Notes: a model not told the origin generated them from the letters alone. A DNA stretch of 64,000 bases from an uncultured Dysgonomonas sp. (GCF_934668725.1 NZ_CAKUOF010000012.1:1-64000), one strand, 5' to 3'. Positions 36,479-46,309 are shown, numbered from the stretch's first letter. Numbers and translations: made by a program.

Positions 36479-36520
36479 AAAGCAAGGATTGTTTGATATC
36501 AAAACAATCCTTGCTTTCTT
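36479..36520 (+). terminator. Terminator after rho
   Basis: Bases 36479-36494 pair perfectly with 36502-36517 (16 bp, 7-nt loop) and run into a pyrimidine-rich tract. It lies upstream of the CDF gene start, which therefore needs its own promoter or read-through. Confidence 0.88.
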
Positions 36521-36560
36521 TGTATATTATACCGTTTCACTTTACTTAAATACATTAGAT

Positions 36561-37481
36561 ATGTCACATAATCATGCACATGGTGGACATTCTCATTCAC
36601 ACGACCATATAACAAACAAAAAAGCTTTAACTCTAAGCTTCCTGTTGATTGCAGGATTTATGTTTGTCGAATTCATAGGAGGCATTCTAACAAACAGTTT
36701 AGCTCTGTTATCAGATGCAGGTCATATGCTTAGCGATTCGGTAGCATTGGGATTGAGTCTGGCAGCGGTAATATTCGGACAAAAAACAGCAACCATTGAA
36801 AAGACATACGGATATAAACGTTTCGAAATATTGGCGGCACTACTCAATGGTATTGCTTTAGTAGCTCTTTCGGCATATATACTATACGAGGCTATTGTAC
36901 GTTTATCTTCCCCTCCCCATGTTATAGGAAAAGGCATGATGATAATTGCTGTTATCGGGCTGTTTATTAATATTATTGTCGCATGGATATTATCCAGGGG
37001 GGCGACTAAAGAGAATCTCAATATAAGAAGTGCTTTCATGCATGTACTGGGTGACCTCTTGGGTTCTGTAGGAGCTATTATTGCAGCAATGCTAATTCTT
37101 TTCTTCGGATGGAACATAGCAGATCCTATTGCCAGTATGATAGTATCAGCAATCATTCTTTACAGTGGGTGGCATATTTTAAAAGATTCTGTTAATATTC
37201 TGATGGAAAGTAAACCTTCGCATATCCAAACACACGAAGTGGTTGAAATTTTGCAGGCTATTCCCGATGTCGAAGAAGTACATGATCTGCATATATGGAT
37301 GATTACTCAAGAATTTCCCTCACTAACAGTACATCTCAGAGTGAAAAACGACTCGGACAGAGACCTTATATTGGAGCAGGCACTGGAAGCATTAGCCGAT
37401 CACACGGGAATTAAACATATAACCATACAGATTGAAGGGCGGAAACTTAAAGTCGAAGAATCTTGCTGCACTTTATACTAA
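36561..37481 (+). CDS. Cation diffusion facilitator, zinc exporter
   Basis: This protein of about 306 aa starts at ATG 36561 with a histidine-rich metal-binding head (MSHNHAHGGHSHSHDH). Six transmembrane helices follow, with the zinc-site motifs LLSDAGHMLSDS (helix II) and HVLGDLLGS (helix V), and a cytoplasmic ferredoxin-like tail ending ESCCTLY. It resembles CzcD/ZitB and would export Zn2+ or similar ions in exchange for protons. An open frame extending to 36489 lies inside the rho terminator and was discarded. Confidence 0.92.
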   Translation: MSHNHAHGGHSHSHDHITNKKALTLSFLLIAGFMFVEFIGGILTNSLALLSDAGHMLSDSVALGLSLAAVIFGQKTATIEKTYGYKRFEILAALLNGIALVALSAYILYEAIVRLSSPPHVIGKGMMIIAVIGLFINIIVAWILSRGATKENLNIRSAFMHVLGDLLGSVGAIIAAMLILFFGWNIADPIASMIVSAIILYSGWHILKDSVNILMESKPSHIQTHEVVEILQAIPDVEEVHDLHIWMITQEFPSLTVHLRVKNDSDRDLILEQALEALADHTGIKHITIQIEGRKLKVEESCCTLY

Positions 37482-37566
37482 AGGTCTCTGATATTTTTAT
37501 ACAATTTTAACCGTCAATAAGCAGCCCCCTTCATTAACCTAATAATCAACCTGAATAAATAATATT

Positions 37567-38886
37567 ATGAAACAAATTATTCTATTTTTACTAACTATCG
37601 CGACATACTGTATCAATACATACAGCCAAACATCTAACCCCAACCACGCATGGTTTGATGAAGCTCGATTTGGGCTTTTTGTGCATTTCGGACCGTACAG
37701 TGTACTAGGCGACGGCGAATGGGTAATGCAAAATCGTCCTATAAAAGTACAGGAGTATAAAAAACTACAAAAGTTTTTCAATCCGCAAGATTTCGATGCT
37801 AAGACTTGGGTTAAGGCAGCCAAAGATGCTGGCATGAAATATATTACGTTTACCTCACGCCACCACGATGGTTTCAGTAATTGGGATACCAAACAATCGG
37901 ACTGGAATATAATGAATACTCCACATTTTGGGAGAGATATAGTAAAAGAACTTGCTGATGAATGCCACAAAGAAGGTATCAAATTAGTACTCTACTATTC
38001 TTTGATAGATTGGTCAAGAAACGATTACCAATACTGGACAGGTGGTACAGGTCAGGGCTGTGGTCGCACTGAAAAAGGGGACTGGAACTCGTATATTAAT
38101 TTTATGAAAGCCCAACTAACCGAACTCTTAACTAATTATGGCGAAATTGCAGGTATATGGTTCGATGGAGATTGGGATCAACATCCCAAAGACAGCCATA
38201 CTCATGCAACATCTAAAGTGAACTGGCATTATCAGGAGATATATGATCTTATCCACAGTATTCAACCCAACTGTATGGTATCCAACAATCATCATAAGGA
38301 GCCTATAAAAGGAGAAGATTATCAGGCTTTTGAGAGAGATCTTCCGGGAGAAAACAAAAATGGATACAGTGAGGGCCAAACGATCTCTCAGCATTTACCT
38401 ATGGAAACTTGTGAAACCATGAATCAAACATGGGGATACAATATAACGGACACAAATTTTAAGTCAACAACCGAAATTATCCATTATTTAGTAAAAGCCG
38501 CAGGACATGGGGCTAATTTATTATTAAATGTAGGGCCTATGCCAAATGGAGAGATTCAACCCGAATCGATACAACGTTTACAAGAAGTGGGCAACTGGAC
38601 TAATAAGTTTGGGCAGACTATCTATGGAACAAAAAGCGGACTGATAAAACCTCAATCGTGGGGTGCAGCTACTCAAAAGGGAAAAACACATTATATTCAC
38701 CTTTTTGAGCAAGAAGGTAATCAGCTTACGATAAACGTACCCGGCAAAGTTAAATCTGCACGATGGCTTAACCTTGATTCGCCATTAAATTGGACTGTAA
38801 ATAAAAGAACAGGGGATGTAACATTTGATTTACTGAATACTCAATTTGATGATATAGATTCGATTATCGAAATTATTGTACAGTAA
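37567..38886 (+). CDS. Secreted alpha-L-fucosidase (GH29)
   Basis: This 439-aa protein has a signal peptide (MKQIILFLLTIATYCINTYS) and a GH29 catalytic barrel: WFDEARFGLFVHFGPYS, then TSRHHDGFSNWD, and GIWFDGDWD, which contains the nucleophile Asp. A C-terminal beta-sandwich follows. It would release fucose from glycans such as host or plant polysaccharides, in the periplasm or at the surface. It is not part of a polysaccharide utilisation locus here, since no SusCD pair is adjacent. Confidence 0.92.
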   Translation: MKQIILFLLTIATYCINTYSQTSNPNHAWFDEARFGLFVHFGPYSVLGDGEWVMQNRPIKVQEYKKLQKFFNPQDFDAKTWVKAAKDAGMKYITFTSRHHDGFSNWDTKQSDWNIMNTPHFGRDIVKELADECHKEGIKLVLYYSLIDWSRNDYQYWTGGTGQGCGRTEKGDWNSYINFMKAQLTELLTNYGEIAGIWFDGDWDQHPKDSHTHATSKVNWHYQEIYDLIHSIQPNCMVSNNHHKEPIKGEDYQAFERDLPGENKNGYSEGQTISQHLPMETCETMNQTWGYNITDTNFKSTTEIIHYLVKAAGHGANLLLNVGPMPNGEIQPESIQRLQEVGNWTNKFGQTIYGTKSGLIKPQSWGAATQKGKTHYIHLFEQEGNQLTINVPGKVKSARWLNLDSPLNWTVNKRTGDVTFDLLNTQFDDIDSIIEIIVQ

Positions 38887-39324
38887 ACTTTTATTCCTCA
38901 GTTATTTTATCTATTTACAGAAGGTATATTATTGTTTTAAAGATATATAGGTAAGCAACTTGGGTAAAAAAAGGTAACTAAAAGAAAACCCACTAAAAAG
39001 TGTCACTTTTGTAACCTTTGTAACCTTTTACATCATTAAACACTGATTTAAAGCCAATTACAAAAACCATAAAAGTGACACCTCTCTGTGATATTTGTAA
39101 CCATACAGAGTATTCTTTGTAACTGTTGTAATCTTATTTTGTAATCATGTCAGTAAGTAAACGGAATAATAAAGTATTAAATCACTTAAGATCAATATTT
39201 CTCAAAAAATAACAAGCTATAATTTGATTTATTCTTTGAAAAACAATACCTTTGCACCGTTTTTTAAACAACATAATGTCTAATTTATTAATTAAATGAT
39301 CCTAAAGGATCGAAAAAGTAACAA
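38887..39324 (+). promoter_or_regulatory. rpsA upstream region with TTTGTAACC repeat cluster and promoter
   Basis: The 438-nt gap carries a cluster of related 9-mers: TTTGTAACC at 39008-39016, 39017-39025 and 39094-39102, then TTTGTAACT (39116), GTTGTAATC (39125) and TTTGTAATC (39138). Interleaved are an 11-bp inverted repeat, GTGTCACTTTT at 39000-39010 with its complement at 39071-39081, and CTCTGT/ACAGAG arms (39084-39089, 39105-39110). Downstream lies a consensus promoter, TTTG (39223-39226), 20-nt spacer, TACCTTTG (39247-39254), giving a leader of about 64 nt for rpsA. Confidence 0.65.
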
Positions 39325-41127
39325 ATGTCGGATAACTTAAAGAATGTAAGTCCAATTGAAGATTTTGATTGGAATGCTTATGAGATCGGTGAAACTTTCT
39401 CTGACAGAAGCAAAGAAGATTTAGAAAAAACTTATGACCAATCGTTGAGCAGAATCAATGATAAAGAAGTGGTTATGGGTAAAGTAAGCTCTATGAACAA
39501 ACGCGAAGTGGTTGTTAATATAGGTTACAAATCGGATGGTGTTGTATCAATGAACGAATTCCGTTACAACCCAGACCTAAAAGTTGGTGACGAAGTAGAG
39601 GTATACATCGAAAGCCAAGAAGACAAAAAAGGACAGCTTATCCTTTCTCACAAAAAAGCACGCGCTTCTCGCTCTTGGGAACGTGTTAACGAAGCTCTTG
39701 AAAAAGACGAAATTATCAAAGGTTATATCAAATGCCGTACTAAAGGCGGTATGATTGTAGACGTATTTGGTATCGAAGCGTTCCTTCCAGGATCTCAAAT
39801 CGATGTTAAGCCAATCCGTGACTACGATGTATTCGTTGATAAAACTATGGAATTCAAAGTGGTTAAAATCAACCATGAATTCAAAAACGTTGTTGTATCT
39901 CACAAAGCTCTTATTGAGGCTGAACTTGAACAACAAAAGAAAGACATCATCTCGAAATTGGAAAAAGGACAAGTGCTAGAAGGTACTGTTAAAAACATCA
40001 CTTCTTATGGTGTATTTATCGACCTTGGTGGCGTAGACGGTCTTATCCACATTACTGACCTTTCTTGGGGACGTGTACAACATCCGGAAGAAGTGGTTAA
40101 ATTGGATGAAAAAATCAACGTGGTTATCCTTGACTTCGATGATGACAAAAAACGTATCGCTCTTGGCCTAAAACAACTTACTCCTCATCCATGGGATGCT
40201 CTTAGCGCTGACCTTAAAGTTGGTGATAAAGTGAAGGGTAAAGTAGTGGTTATGGCTGACTATGGTGCATTTATCGAAATTGCAACAGGAGTAGAAGGTC
40301 TTATCCACGTATCAGAAATGAGCTGGACTCAACACCTACGTAGCGCTCAAGACTTCATGAAAGTGGGTGACGAAGTAGAAGCTGTAGTTCTTACTCTTGA
40401 TCGTGACGAACGCAAAATGTCTCTAGGTATCAAACAATTGAAACCAGATCCATGGGAAAATATCGAAGAAAAATATCCAGTTGGAAGCCAACATACTGCT
40501 AAAGTACGTAACTTCACTAACTTCGGAGTATTTGCTGAAATAGAAGAAGGTGTTGACGGATTGATCCACATTTCAGATCTTTCTTGGACTAAAAAAATCA
40601 AACACCCAAGCGAAATAACTCAAATCGGTGCTGATATCCAAGTTCAAGTACTTGAAATAGATAAAGAAAACCGTCGTTTGAGCCTAGGTCACAAACAATT
40701 GGAAGAAAATCCTTGGGATGTATTCGAAACTATCTTTACAGTAGGATCAGTACACGAAGGTACAGTTGTTGAATTAGTTGACAAAGGTGCTGTAATCTCT
40801 CTTCCTTACGGTGTTGAAGGTTTTGCAACTCCAAAACATCTAGTGAAAGAAGATGGTTCTCAAGCTCAAGTTGAAGAAAAACTAGAATTTAAAGTTATCG
40901 AATTCAATAAAGACTCTAAGAGAATTATCGTATCTCACAGCAAAGTATACGAAGACGAAAAAGGTGGTGGCGAAACCAGAGAAGCTTCTGAAAAAAGAGC
41001 TCCTAAAAAATCAGCTAAAAAAGACGATGCTCCTCAAATGACATCAACTTCTGCTGAAAAAACCACTCTAGGTGATATCGAAGGACTTGCTGCTTTGAGA
41101 GATAAACTTTCAGGCGAAGGAAAATAA
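39325..41127 (+). CDS. rpsA: 30S ribosomal protein S1
   Basis: This 600-aa protein is built from consecutive S1 (OB-fold) repeats, each recognisable by phrases such as GVFIDLGGVDGLIHITDLSW, GAFIEIATGVEGLIHVSEMSW and GVFAEIEEGVDGLIHISDLSW. The C-terminal tail is lysine-rich and low complexity. S1 brings mRNA to the ribosome, which matters especially in Bacteroidetes where Shine-Dalgarno pairing is rarely used. It has a consensus promoter and a strong terminator, so it is a single-gene unit. Confidence 0.98.
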   Translation: MSDNLKNVSPIEDFDWNAYEIGETFSDRSKEDLEKTYDQSLSRINDKEVVMGKVSSMNKREVVVNIGYKSDGVVSMNEFRYNPDLKVGDEVEVYIESQEDKKGQLILSHKKARASRSWERVNEALEKDEIIKGYIKCRTKGGMIVDVFGIEAFLPGSQIDVKPIRDYDVFVDKTMEFKVVKINHEFKNVVVSHKALIEAELEQQKKDIISKLEKGQVLEGTVKNITSYGVFIDLGGVDGLIHITDLSWGRVQHPEEVVKLDEKINVVILDFDDDKKRIALGLKQLTPHPWDALSADLKVGDKVKGKVVVMADYGAFIEIATGVEGLIHVSEMSWTQHLRSAQDFMKVGDEVEAVVLTLDRDERKMSLGIKQLKPDPWENIEEKYPVGSQHTAKVRNFTNFGVFAEIEEGVDGLIHISDLSWTKKIKHPSEITQIGADIQVQVLEIDKENRRLSLGHKQLEENPWDVFETIFTVGSVHEGTVVELVDKGAVISLPYGVEGFATPKHLVKEDGSQAQVEEKLEFKVIEFNKDSKRIIVSHSKVYEDEKGGGETREASEKRAPKKSAKKDDAPQMTSTSAEKTTLGDIEGLAALRDKLSGEGK

Positions 41128-41148
41128 GAATTTATACAATTCATTATA

Positions 41149-41186
41149 AAGAAAGGTGTAACGAGAGTTGCACCTTTCTTGTTTTT
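41149..41186 (+). terminator. Terminator after rpsA
   Basis: AAGAAAGGTG (41149-41158), extended by a G-U pair and AAC/GTT, pairs with the sequence to 41180, and a GTTTTT tract follows. Confidence 0.85.
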
Positions 41187-41275
41187 AGAAGTATTGATTG
41201 AATCAAAAACCTGCAACCATAAAACATATTTACATATCTTTGTAAAATAGTCACACTCAAATAACAGGATACAAT

Positions 41276-42163
41276 ATGATACGATTTTTTATATTTATAA
41301 GTCTGTCTCTCATTACTCTTCAGGCTACAGCACAAACTAATATACCTCTTAGACAAGAGATACAAGACATAATACAAGACAAAAAGGCAACGGTTGGAGT
41401 AGCCATCATTTTTGATGGAACAGATACACTCACGGTTAATAATCAATATCGCTATCCAACAATGAGCGTCTATAAATTTCATCAGGCACTAGCAGTACTT
41501 GACTATTTAAATAAACATAATCTCCCCTTGGAACAACAAGTTTATATAAGTAAGTCGGCTTTGCTTCCCGAGACACACAGTCCTTTAAGAGACAAGAAGC
41601 CCGAAGGTAATTTCTATATGCCTATAAAGGAGTTAATGCAATACAGTGTTTCACAAAGCGATAATAATGCTTGTGATATACTATTTAATTTTTTAGGAGG
41701 TACAGCCCCTGTTGAGCAATATATAAAGAACCTTGGTATTCAACAGATAGCCATAACTAAAACAGAGCAAGAGATGTCTGAAGATTTCGACAATCAATAT
41801 GGCAATTGGACTACACCTTATGCTGCCGTTCAATTATTAGAGATCTTTCTTCAGCAAGAGTTATTTGCTTCTAATTACAAGATTTTTTTATCAGACGCTC
41901 TTATACAGACATCTACAGGCAAAGACAAGATAAAAGGATTACTCCCTTCAGGAACAATAGTAGGACACAAAACAGGTATGTCGTCTCGCAACAGTAATGG
42001 AGTAAAAGCCGGCGATAATAATCTTGGCTTTATTAAATTACCTAATAACAAAAATCTATCTATAGCCGTCTTCATCGTTAACTCTACAGAAGACGATACA
42101 ACTAACGCTAAAATAATAGCACAAATATCAAAAGCAGCCTACGATTACTTTAAAGTAAAATGA
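41276..42163 (+). CDS. Class A beta-lactamase (A2/CblA-CfxA-like)
   Basis: This 295-aa protein has a signal peptide (MIRFFIFISLSLITLQATAQ) and all class A motifs: S-V-Y-K with nucleophile Ser-64 and Lys-67, S-D-N at 128-130, a Glu-containing omega loop TKTEQEMSED (Glu-164/166) with QYGNW after it, and K-T-G at 232-234. The TEQEM and NWTTP phrases place it in the Bacteroidetes A2 subgroup near CblA and PER-like enzymes. It would hydrolyse penicillins or cephalosporins in the periplasm. A -7 box TATCTTTG lies at 41235-41242. No mobile element flanks it, so it looks chromosomal. Confidence 0.93.
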   Translation: MIRFFIFISLSLITLQATAQTNIPLRQEIQDIIQDKKATVGVAIIFDGTDTLTVNNQYRYPTMSVYKFHQALAVLDYLNKHNLPLEQQVYISKSALLPETHSPLRDKKPEGNFYMPIKELMQYSVSQSDNNACDILFNFLGGTAPVEQYIKNLGIQQIAITKTEQEMSEDFDNQYGNWTTPYAAVQLLEIFLQQELFASNYKIFLSDALIQTSTGKDKIKGLLPSGTIVGHKTGMSSRNSNGVKAGDNNLGFIKLPNNKNLSIAVFIVNSTEDDTTNAKIIAQISKAAYDYFKVK

Positions 42164-42242
42164 GGTACTAAAGAATCATTTGATATCATAACGATTAAAC
42201 ACCTCGACATTTTTATTACATTTGTAATTCATTCATCTTGAT

Positions 42243-43439
42243 ATGCCCAAAATTTCGAAACGTGGAATAGAAATGCCTAGCTCTCCTATCAGAAAGCTGG
42301 CTCCTTTATCAGATTCAGCTAAAGCTAGAGGTCTGAAAGTTTATCATCTAAATATCGGTCAGCCCGATCTGCCTACCCCTAAAGCGGGACTGGATGCATT
42401 GAAGAATATGGACAGAACCATTCTGGAATATAGCCCAAGTGATGGTTATCGTTCTTATCGCGAAAAATTAGTTGGATATTATGCCAAATACAATATAAAT
42501 GTATCGGCTGACGAAATTATCATAACTACAGGCGGATCAGAAGCCGTTCTGTTCGCTTTTTTAGCCTGCTTAAATCCAGGTGACGAAATCATAGTACCAG
42601 AACCAGCTTATGCCAATTATATGGCTTTTGCGGTATCTGCCGGAGCTATCATAAGACCTGTATCTTCAACTATAGAAGAAGGCTTTTCTTTGCCTCCTAT
42701 CGAAAAATTTGAAGAGCTAATAAATGAGCGTACCAAAGGGATTATGATCTGCAATCCTAATAACCCAACAGGGTATCTTTATTCTAGGGCCGAGATGAAT
42801 CAGATAAAGAAACTTATTCAAAAATATGATTTATATCTATTTTCTGATGAGGTGTATCGTGAATTCATTTACACCGGCTCGCCTTACGTTTCAGCATGTC
42901 ACTTAGTCGGCATTGAAGAGAATGTGGTACTTATTGATTCTGTATCAAAACGATACAGTGAATGTGGAATAAGAATAGGAGCACTAATTACCAAAAATAA
43001 AGAACTCCGAAATGCAGTAATGAAATTCTGTCAGGCACGTCTAAGCCCTCCTCTTATTGGTCAAATCGTTGCAGAAGCTTCTATAGATGCCGATCCTGAC
43101 TATCTACAAGATACATATGAAGAGTATGTAGAACGTCGCAAATTTCTTATTGACAGGCTAAACATGATACCGGGAGTATATTCACCAATACCTATGGGTG
43201 CATTTTATACAGTAGTAAAACTACCTGTAGATGATGCTGATAAATTTTGTGAATGGTGTCTATCCGACTTCGAATACGAAGGACAAACCATATTTATGGC
43301 TCCAGCATCTGGGTTTTATACAACACCCGGATTGGGTAAAAATGAAGTCAGAATGGCCTATGTGCTAAACAAAGAAGATCTGGGTAATGCTCTAACTGTT
43401 CTCGAAAAAGCCTTGGAAGCATATAATGCTTTAAATTAA
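42243..43439 (+). CDS. PLP-dependent class I/II aminotransferase
   Basis: This 398-aa protein has the fold-type I aminotransferase pattern: VYHLNIGQPDLPTPKAG, TTGGSEAVLFAF for cofactor phosphate contact, MICNPNNPTGYLY, SDEVYREFIY with the Asp that binds the pyridine nitrogen, and the Schiff-base lysine in LIDSVSKRYSECG. It probably transaminates aspartate or an aromatic or branched amino acid; specificity cannot be read from sequence. A -7 box TACATTTG at 42217-42224 predicts a very short leader (about 12 nt). Confidence 0.93.
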   Translation: MPKISKRGIEMPSSPIRKLAPLSDSAKARGLKVYHLNIGQPDLPTPKAGLDALKNMDRTILEYSPSDGYRSYREKLVGYYAKYNINVSADEIIITTGGSEAVLFAFLACLNPGDEIIVPEPAYANYMAFAVSAGAIIRPVSSTIEEGFSLPPIEKFEELINERTKGIMICNPNNPTGYLYSRAEMNQIKKLIQKYDLYLFSDEVYREFIYTGSPYVSACHLVGIEENVVLIDSVSKRYSECGIRIGALITKNKELRNAVMKFCQARLSPPLIGQIVAEASIDADPDYLQDTYEEYVERRKFLIDRLNMIPGVYSPIPMGAFYTVVKLPVDDADKFCEWCLSDFEYEGQTIFMAPASGFYTTPGLGKNEVRMAYVLNKEDLGNALTVLEKALEAYNALN

Positions 43440-43446
43440 GACATAA

Positions 43447-43484
43447 AAAAGAAGGAATTATTTTTTTATTAATTCCTTCTTTTA
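43447..43484 (+). terminator. Terminator after the aminotransferase
   Basis: AAAAGAAGGAATTA (43447-43460) pairs with 43470-43483, followed by T-rich sequence; the A-rich front makes it potentially bidirectional. Confidence 0.85.
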
Positions 43485-43558
43485 TTTTAAACTATAATCG
43501 AGTCACGAACAAACAAAGATTCTTTCTATCGTACTCACCATAAATATACTTATAAATT

Positions 43559-43933
43559 TTACTCAGGCGAATATCTTACAATATCAACGCCTACCCCATT
43601 AGGGTCTTCTATAGCAAAATGCCTATCTCCCCAAGGTTCATCACGAATATCTATTTTTATTTCAATCCCTTTCTTTTTGATGTCATGATATAGCTCATCT
43701 ACATCTTCGACTTCAATAGTCAGATATAGACCCAGACCTTGATATTCTTTTTGAAAAAGTGATTGTTGACTTGGATGATTGGGTAGCAAAAAACTAATTT
43801 CATTTTCACGATTCGGAGTGTGCAATAAGAGATAAAAATCATTTTCAAAAGTAACTCCGAAGTTTAAGATCTCTGTATAAAACTTCTTACTTTCTATCAA
43901 CCTTGTAGTGATAATACCTGCGTTTAATTTCAT
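43559..43933 (-). CDS. VOC/glyoxalase-fold protein
   Basis: This 124-aa protein has a single vicinal-oxygen-chelate fold: the opening GIITTRLIESKKFYTEILNF, the mid segment LYLTIEVEDVDELYHDIKKK and the end GDRHFAIEDPNGVGVDIV. These families include glyoxalases, antibiotic-binding proteins and dioxygenases, and the substrate is not apparent. It lies 81 nt downstream of an AraC-type regulator on the same strand and may be its target. Confidence 0.85.
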   Translation of the reverse strand: MKLNAGIITTRLIESKKFYTEILNFGVTFENDFYLLLHTPNRENEISFLLPNHPSQQSLFQKEYQGLGLYLTIEVEDVDELYHDIKKKGIEIKIDIRDEPWGDRHFAIEDPNGVGVDIVRYSPE

Positions 43934-44014
43934 TTTATTCCAATTTTATATAATTATTAAATCAACAAAACTAAACTTAAATAGAATTGAAACATAGTAA
44001 AAAACGGACACTAC

Positions 44015-44830
44015 TTATTTTCTGAATGCTTGTTTAGGAGTTACACCATAGAACCGCTTAAAGTCTTTAATAAAATGGGGTTGATCATAGTAACCCATAT
44101 CAAAAAACAATTTACTGCTTCTAAGAGATTGCACTGACGGACTTAGTCGAAGAATATTCTGAAATCTGATAATCTGACTAAATCCTTTAGCTGTATCGCC
44201 AATATAAAATTCAAAAAGTCGGCGAAGTTGTCTTATACTAATCTCCTTACTTAGATCTCTTTCAATACTCACTGTACTAAAATTAGTAATAATATAATTT
44301 ATGGCATGATGGATTCTTGTATCATTATAAAGAACATTCTTTGATAAGAAGTTACAAAAATAATGATCAAAAATACTTCTCACTTCATTAAAAGCATTTG
44401 AAATACCCAAACGAGCTTTAAAGAAAACAAACATTGCAGGAAGTACACTCTCTAATAGTTCACAACGATTCGTTAATTCTGAAGCATCAATATTAAACAT
44501 CGAAGGAAACATAGTTGGCAGAAATCGAATACCTATATAATGGAAGTTTGTTCCAAGAGAAAACTCCATATATTGTTTACAAAATCCCATAATTAAGCTA
44601 TTCTCCAGGTTATTCAGATCAAAAAAGATATCAATACAACCATCGGCAACAACACTATACGAAAAAGGATGTTGGAGGGTTCCTATCGTTTTAAGCTCCC
44701 AGTAACAATAAATAAAGTCTTGTAATCTAACATCTGGAAAAACTTCATTATACGAAACATTATTTACGCACTCAGTAATAGTTGGCTGAATGGGATTATA
44801 TAATTTTCTTATTTCAAATACCTGTTTCAA
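44015..44830 (-). CDS. AraC-family transcriptional regulator
   Basis: This 271-aa protein has an N-terminal sensor of the DUF6597 type (DFIYCYWELKT through ADGCIDIFFDL) and a C-terminal AraC double helix-turn-helix ending FDMGYYDQPHFIKDFKRFYG, then VTPKQAF. A -7 box TATCTTTG is present on the minus strand (44864-44857). It probably activates itself and the adjacent VOC gene in response to an unknown small molecule. Confidence 0.9.
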   Translation of the reverse strand: MKQVFEIRKLYNPIQPTITECVNNVSYNEVFPDVRLQDFIYCYWELKTIGTLQHPFSYSVVADGCIDIFFDLNNLENSLIMGFCKQYMEFSLGTNFHYIGIRFLPTMFPSMFNIDASELTNRCELLESVLPAMFVFFKARLGISNAFNEVRSIFDHYFCNFLSKNVLYNDTRIHHAINYIITNFSTVSIERDLSKEISIRQLRRLFEFYIGDTAKGFSQIIRFQNILRLSPSVQSLRSSKLFFDMGYYDQPHFIKDFKRFYGVTPKQAFRK

Positions 44831-44920
44831 AATTAGTTAATTGGTTTATAATAAAACAAAGATAGAACTCTTATCCAATATTCTATTATATCATTTTTTC
44901 AAACACAATAGTTCAAATAA

Positions 44921-44956
44921 AAAACGATCTTATATCAATTTATATAAGATCGTTCT
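44921..44956 (-). terminator. Terminator after der
   Basis: AACGATCTTATAT (44923-44935) pairs perfectly with 44942-44954 around a 6-nt loop, with a T-run on the minus-strand transcript. Confidence 0.85.
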
Positions 44957-44983
44957 AATATTATGAAAGTGGTGTATAAACCC

Positions 44984-46309
44984 TTATTTCTCTCTGATAA
45001 TAATATTAATTTGTGTACCTGACAAATTCCAATGCTCACGAATACGATTCTCCAAGAAGCGTTTATAAGGATCCTTAATCCATTGAGGTAGATTACAGAA
45101 AAATACAAATGTTGGAACCTGAGTATTGGGTAACTGGGTAATATATTTAATCTTAACGTATTTACCTTTGTTCGAAGGTGGTGGTGTACGCTCTATAATA
45201 GGCAACATTACCTCATTCAATTTGTTAGTAGGTATTCTTACTTTTTTATGAGTATAAACCTCTTTAGCCATCTCCAATACTTTGAGAATGCGCTGCTTGG
45301 TTAGTGCTGATGCAAATATAATAGGAAAATCAGTAAATGGAGCTAGTCTTTCACGAATCGAATTTTCGAAAGTCTTAATTACAATCTGCTCTTTATTTTC
45401 TACCAAATCCCATTTATTTACACACACCACCAACCCTTTTCTATTCTTTTGAATGATTGAGAAAATATTCAAATCCTGACTCTCAATACCTTGTGTAGCA
45501 TCAAGCATCAAAATACAAACATCCGAATTCTCTATTGCTTTAATAGATCTAATCACCGAATAATACTCAAGATCTTCTGTTACTTTTCCTTTCTTTCGTA
45601 TTCCGGCTGTATCTACTAGATAAAAATCCATATTGAACTTATCAAAGCGAGTATACACCGAATCTCGCGTTGTGCCTGCAATATCAGTTACAATATTACG
45701 CTCCTCATCAATCAAAGCATTTACAAATGATGATTTACCGGCATTAGGACGACCAACAACAGCTACACGAGGCACAGTATCCTCATAATTATCAAACGGC
45801 TGATCATCTTTTTTGGTAAACTTGCTAATTACTAAATCCAGTAAATCGCCTGTCCCGGATCCGTTGATTGCCGAGATATTTATTGGATCTCCTAGTCCTA
45901 AAGAGTAAAACTCAGCTGATAATGAATGAATATTAAAGTTATCAGCTTTATTAGTTACTAAAATAATAGGCTTACCCTTAGCTCTTCGTAAAATGTGGGC
46001 AACCCCCAAATCTAAATCTGTGACCCCATTCATTACATCTACTACAAACAGAATAACATCTGCTTCTTGTATTGCAATCTTCACTTGCTTATTTATCTCT
46101 TCCTCAAAAACATCATCCGAGTTTACAACCCATCCACCGGTATCTACTACGGAGAACTCTTGTCCCCCCCACTCCGTTTTACCGTATTGTCTATCGCGAG
46201 TTGTCCCCGAAGTCTCATCAACTATTGCCTGACGACTTTGTATCAGACGATTAAAAAGTGTTGATTTTCCTACATTTGGACGTCCAACAATCGCTACTAA
46301 ATTTCCCAT
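44984..46309 (-). CDS. der: Ribosome-assembly GTPase Der (EngA)
   Basis: This protein of about 441 aa has two tandem GTPase domains, each with its P-loop (GRPNVGKSTLFN near residue 9 and GRPNAGKSSFVN near 190), switch regions (DETSGTTRD and TDIAGTTRD) and NKAD/NKWD guanine motifs, followed by a C-terminal KH-like domain. Der is essential for 50S subunit maturation. A -7 box TATCTTTG lies on the minus strand at 46345-46338. It is flanked by terminators and stands alone. Confidence 0.98.
   Translation of the reverse strand: MGNLVAIVGRPNVGKSTLFNRLIQSRQAIVDETSGTTRDRQYGKTEWGGQEFSVVDTGGWVVNSDDVFEEEINKQVKIAIQEADVILFVVDVMNGVTDLDLGVAHILRRAKGKPIILVTNKADNFNIHSLSAEFYSLGLGDPINISAINGSGTGDLLDLVISKFTKKDDQPFDNYEDTVPRVAVVGRPNAGKSSFVNALIDEERNIVTDIAGTTRDSVYTRFDKFNMDFYLVDTAGIRKKGKVTEDLEYYSVIRSIKAIENSDVCILMLDATQGIESQDLNIFSIIQKNRKGLVVCVNKWDLVENKEQIVIKTFENSIRERLAPFTDFPIIFASALTKQRILKVLEMAKEVYTHKKVRIPTNKLNEVMLPIIERTPPPSNKGKYVKIKYITQLPNTQVPTFVFFCNLPQWIKDPYKRFLENRIREHWNLSGTQINIIIREK

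Noticed and set aside
45993..46264. Three overlapping plus-strand open frames opposite der
   Set aside because: They are antisense shadows of a conserved GTPase gene with no signal peptide, family match or promoter.
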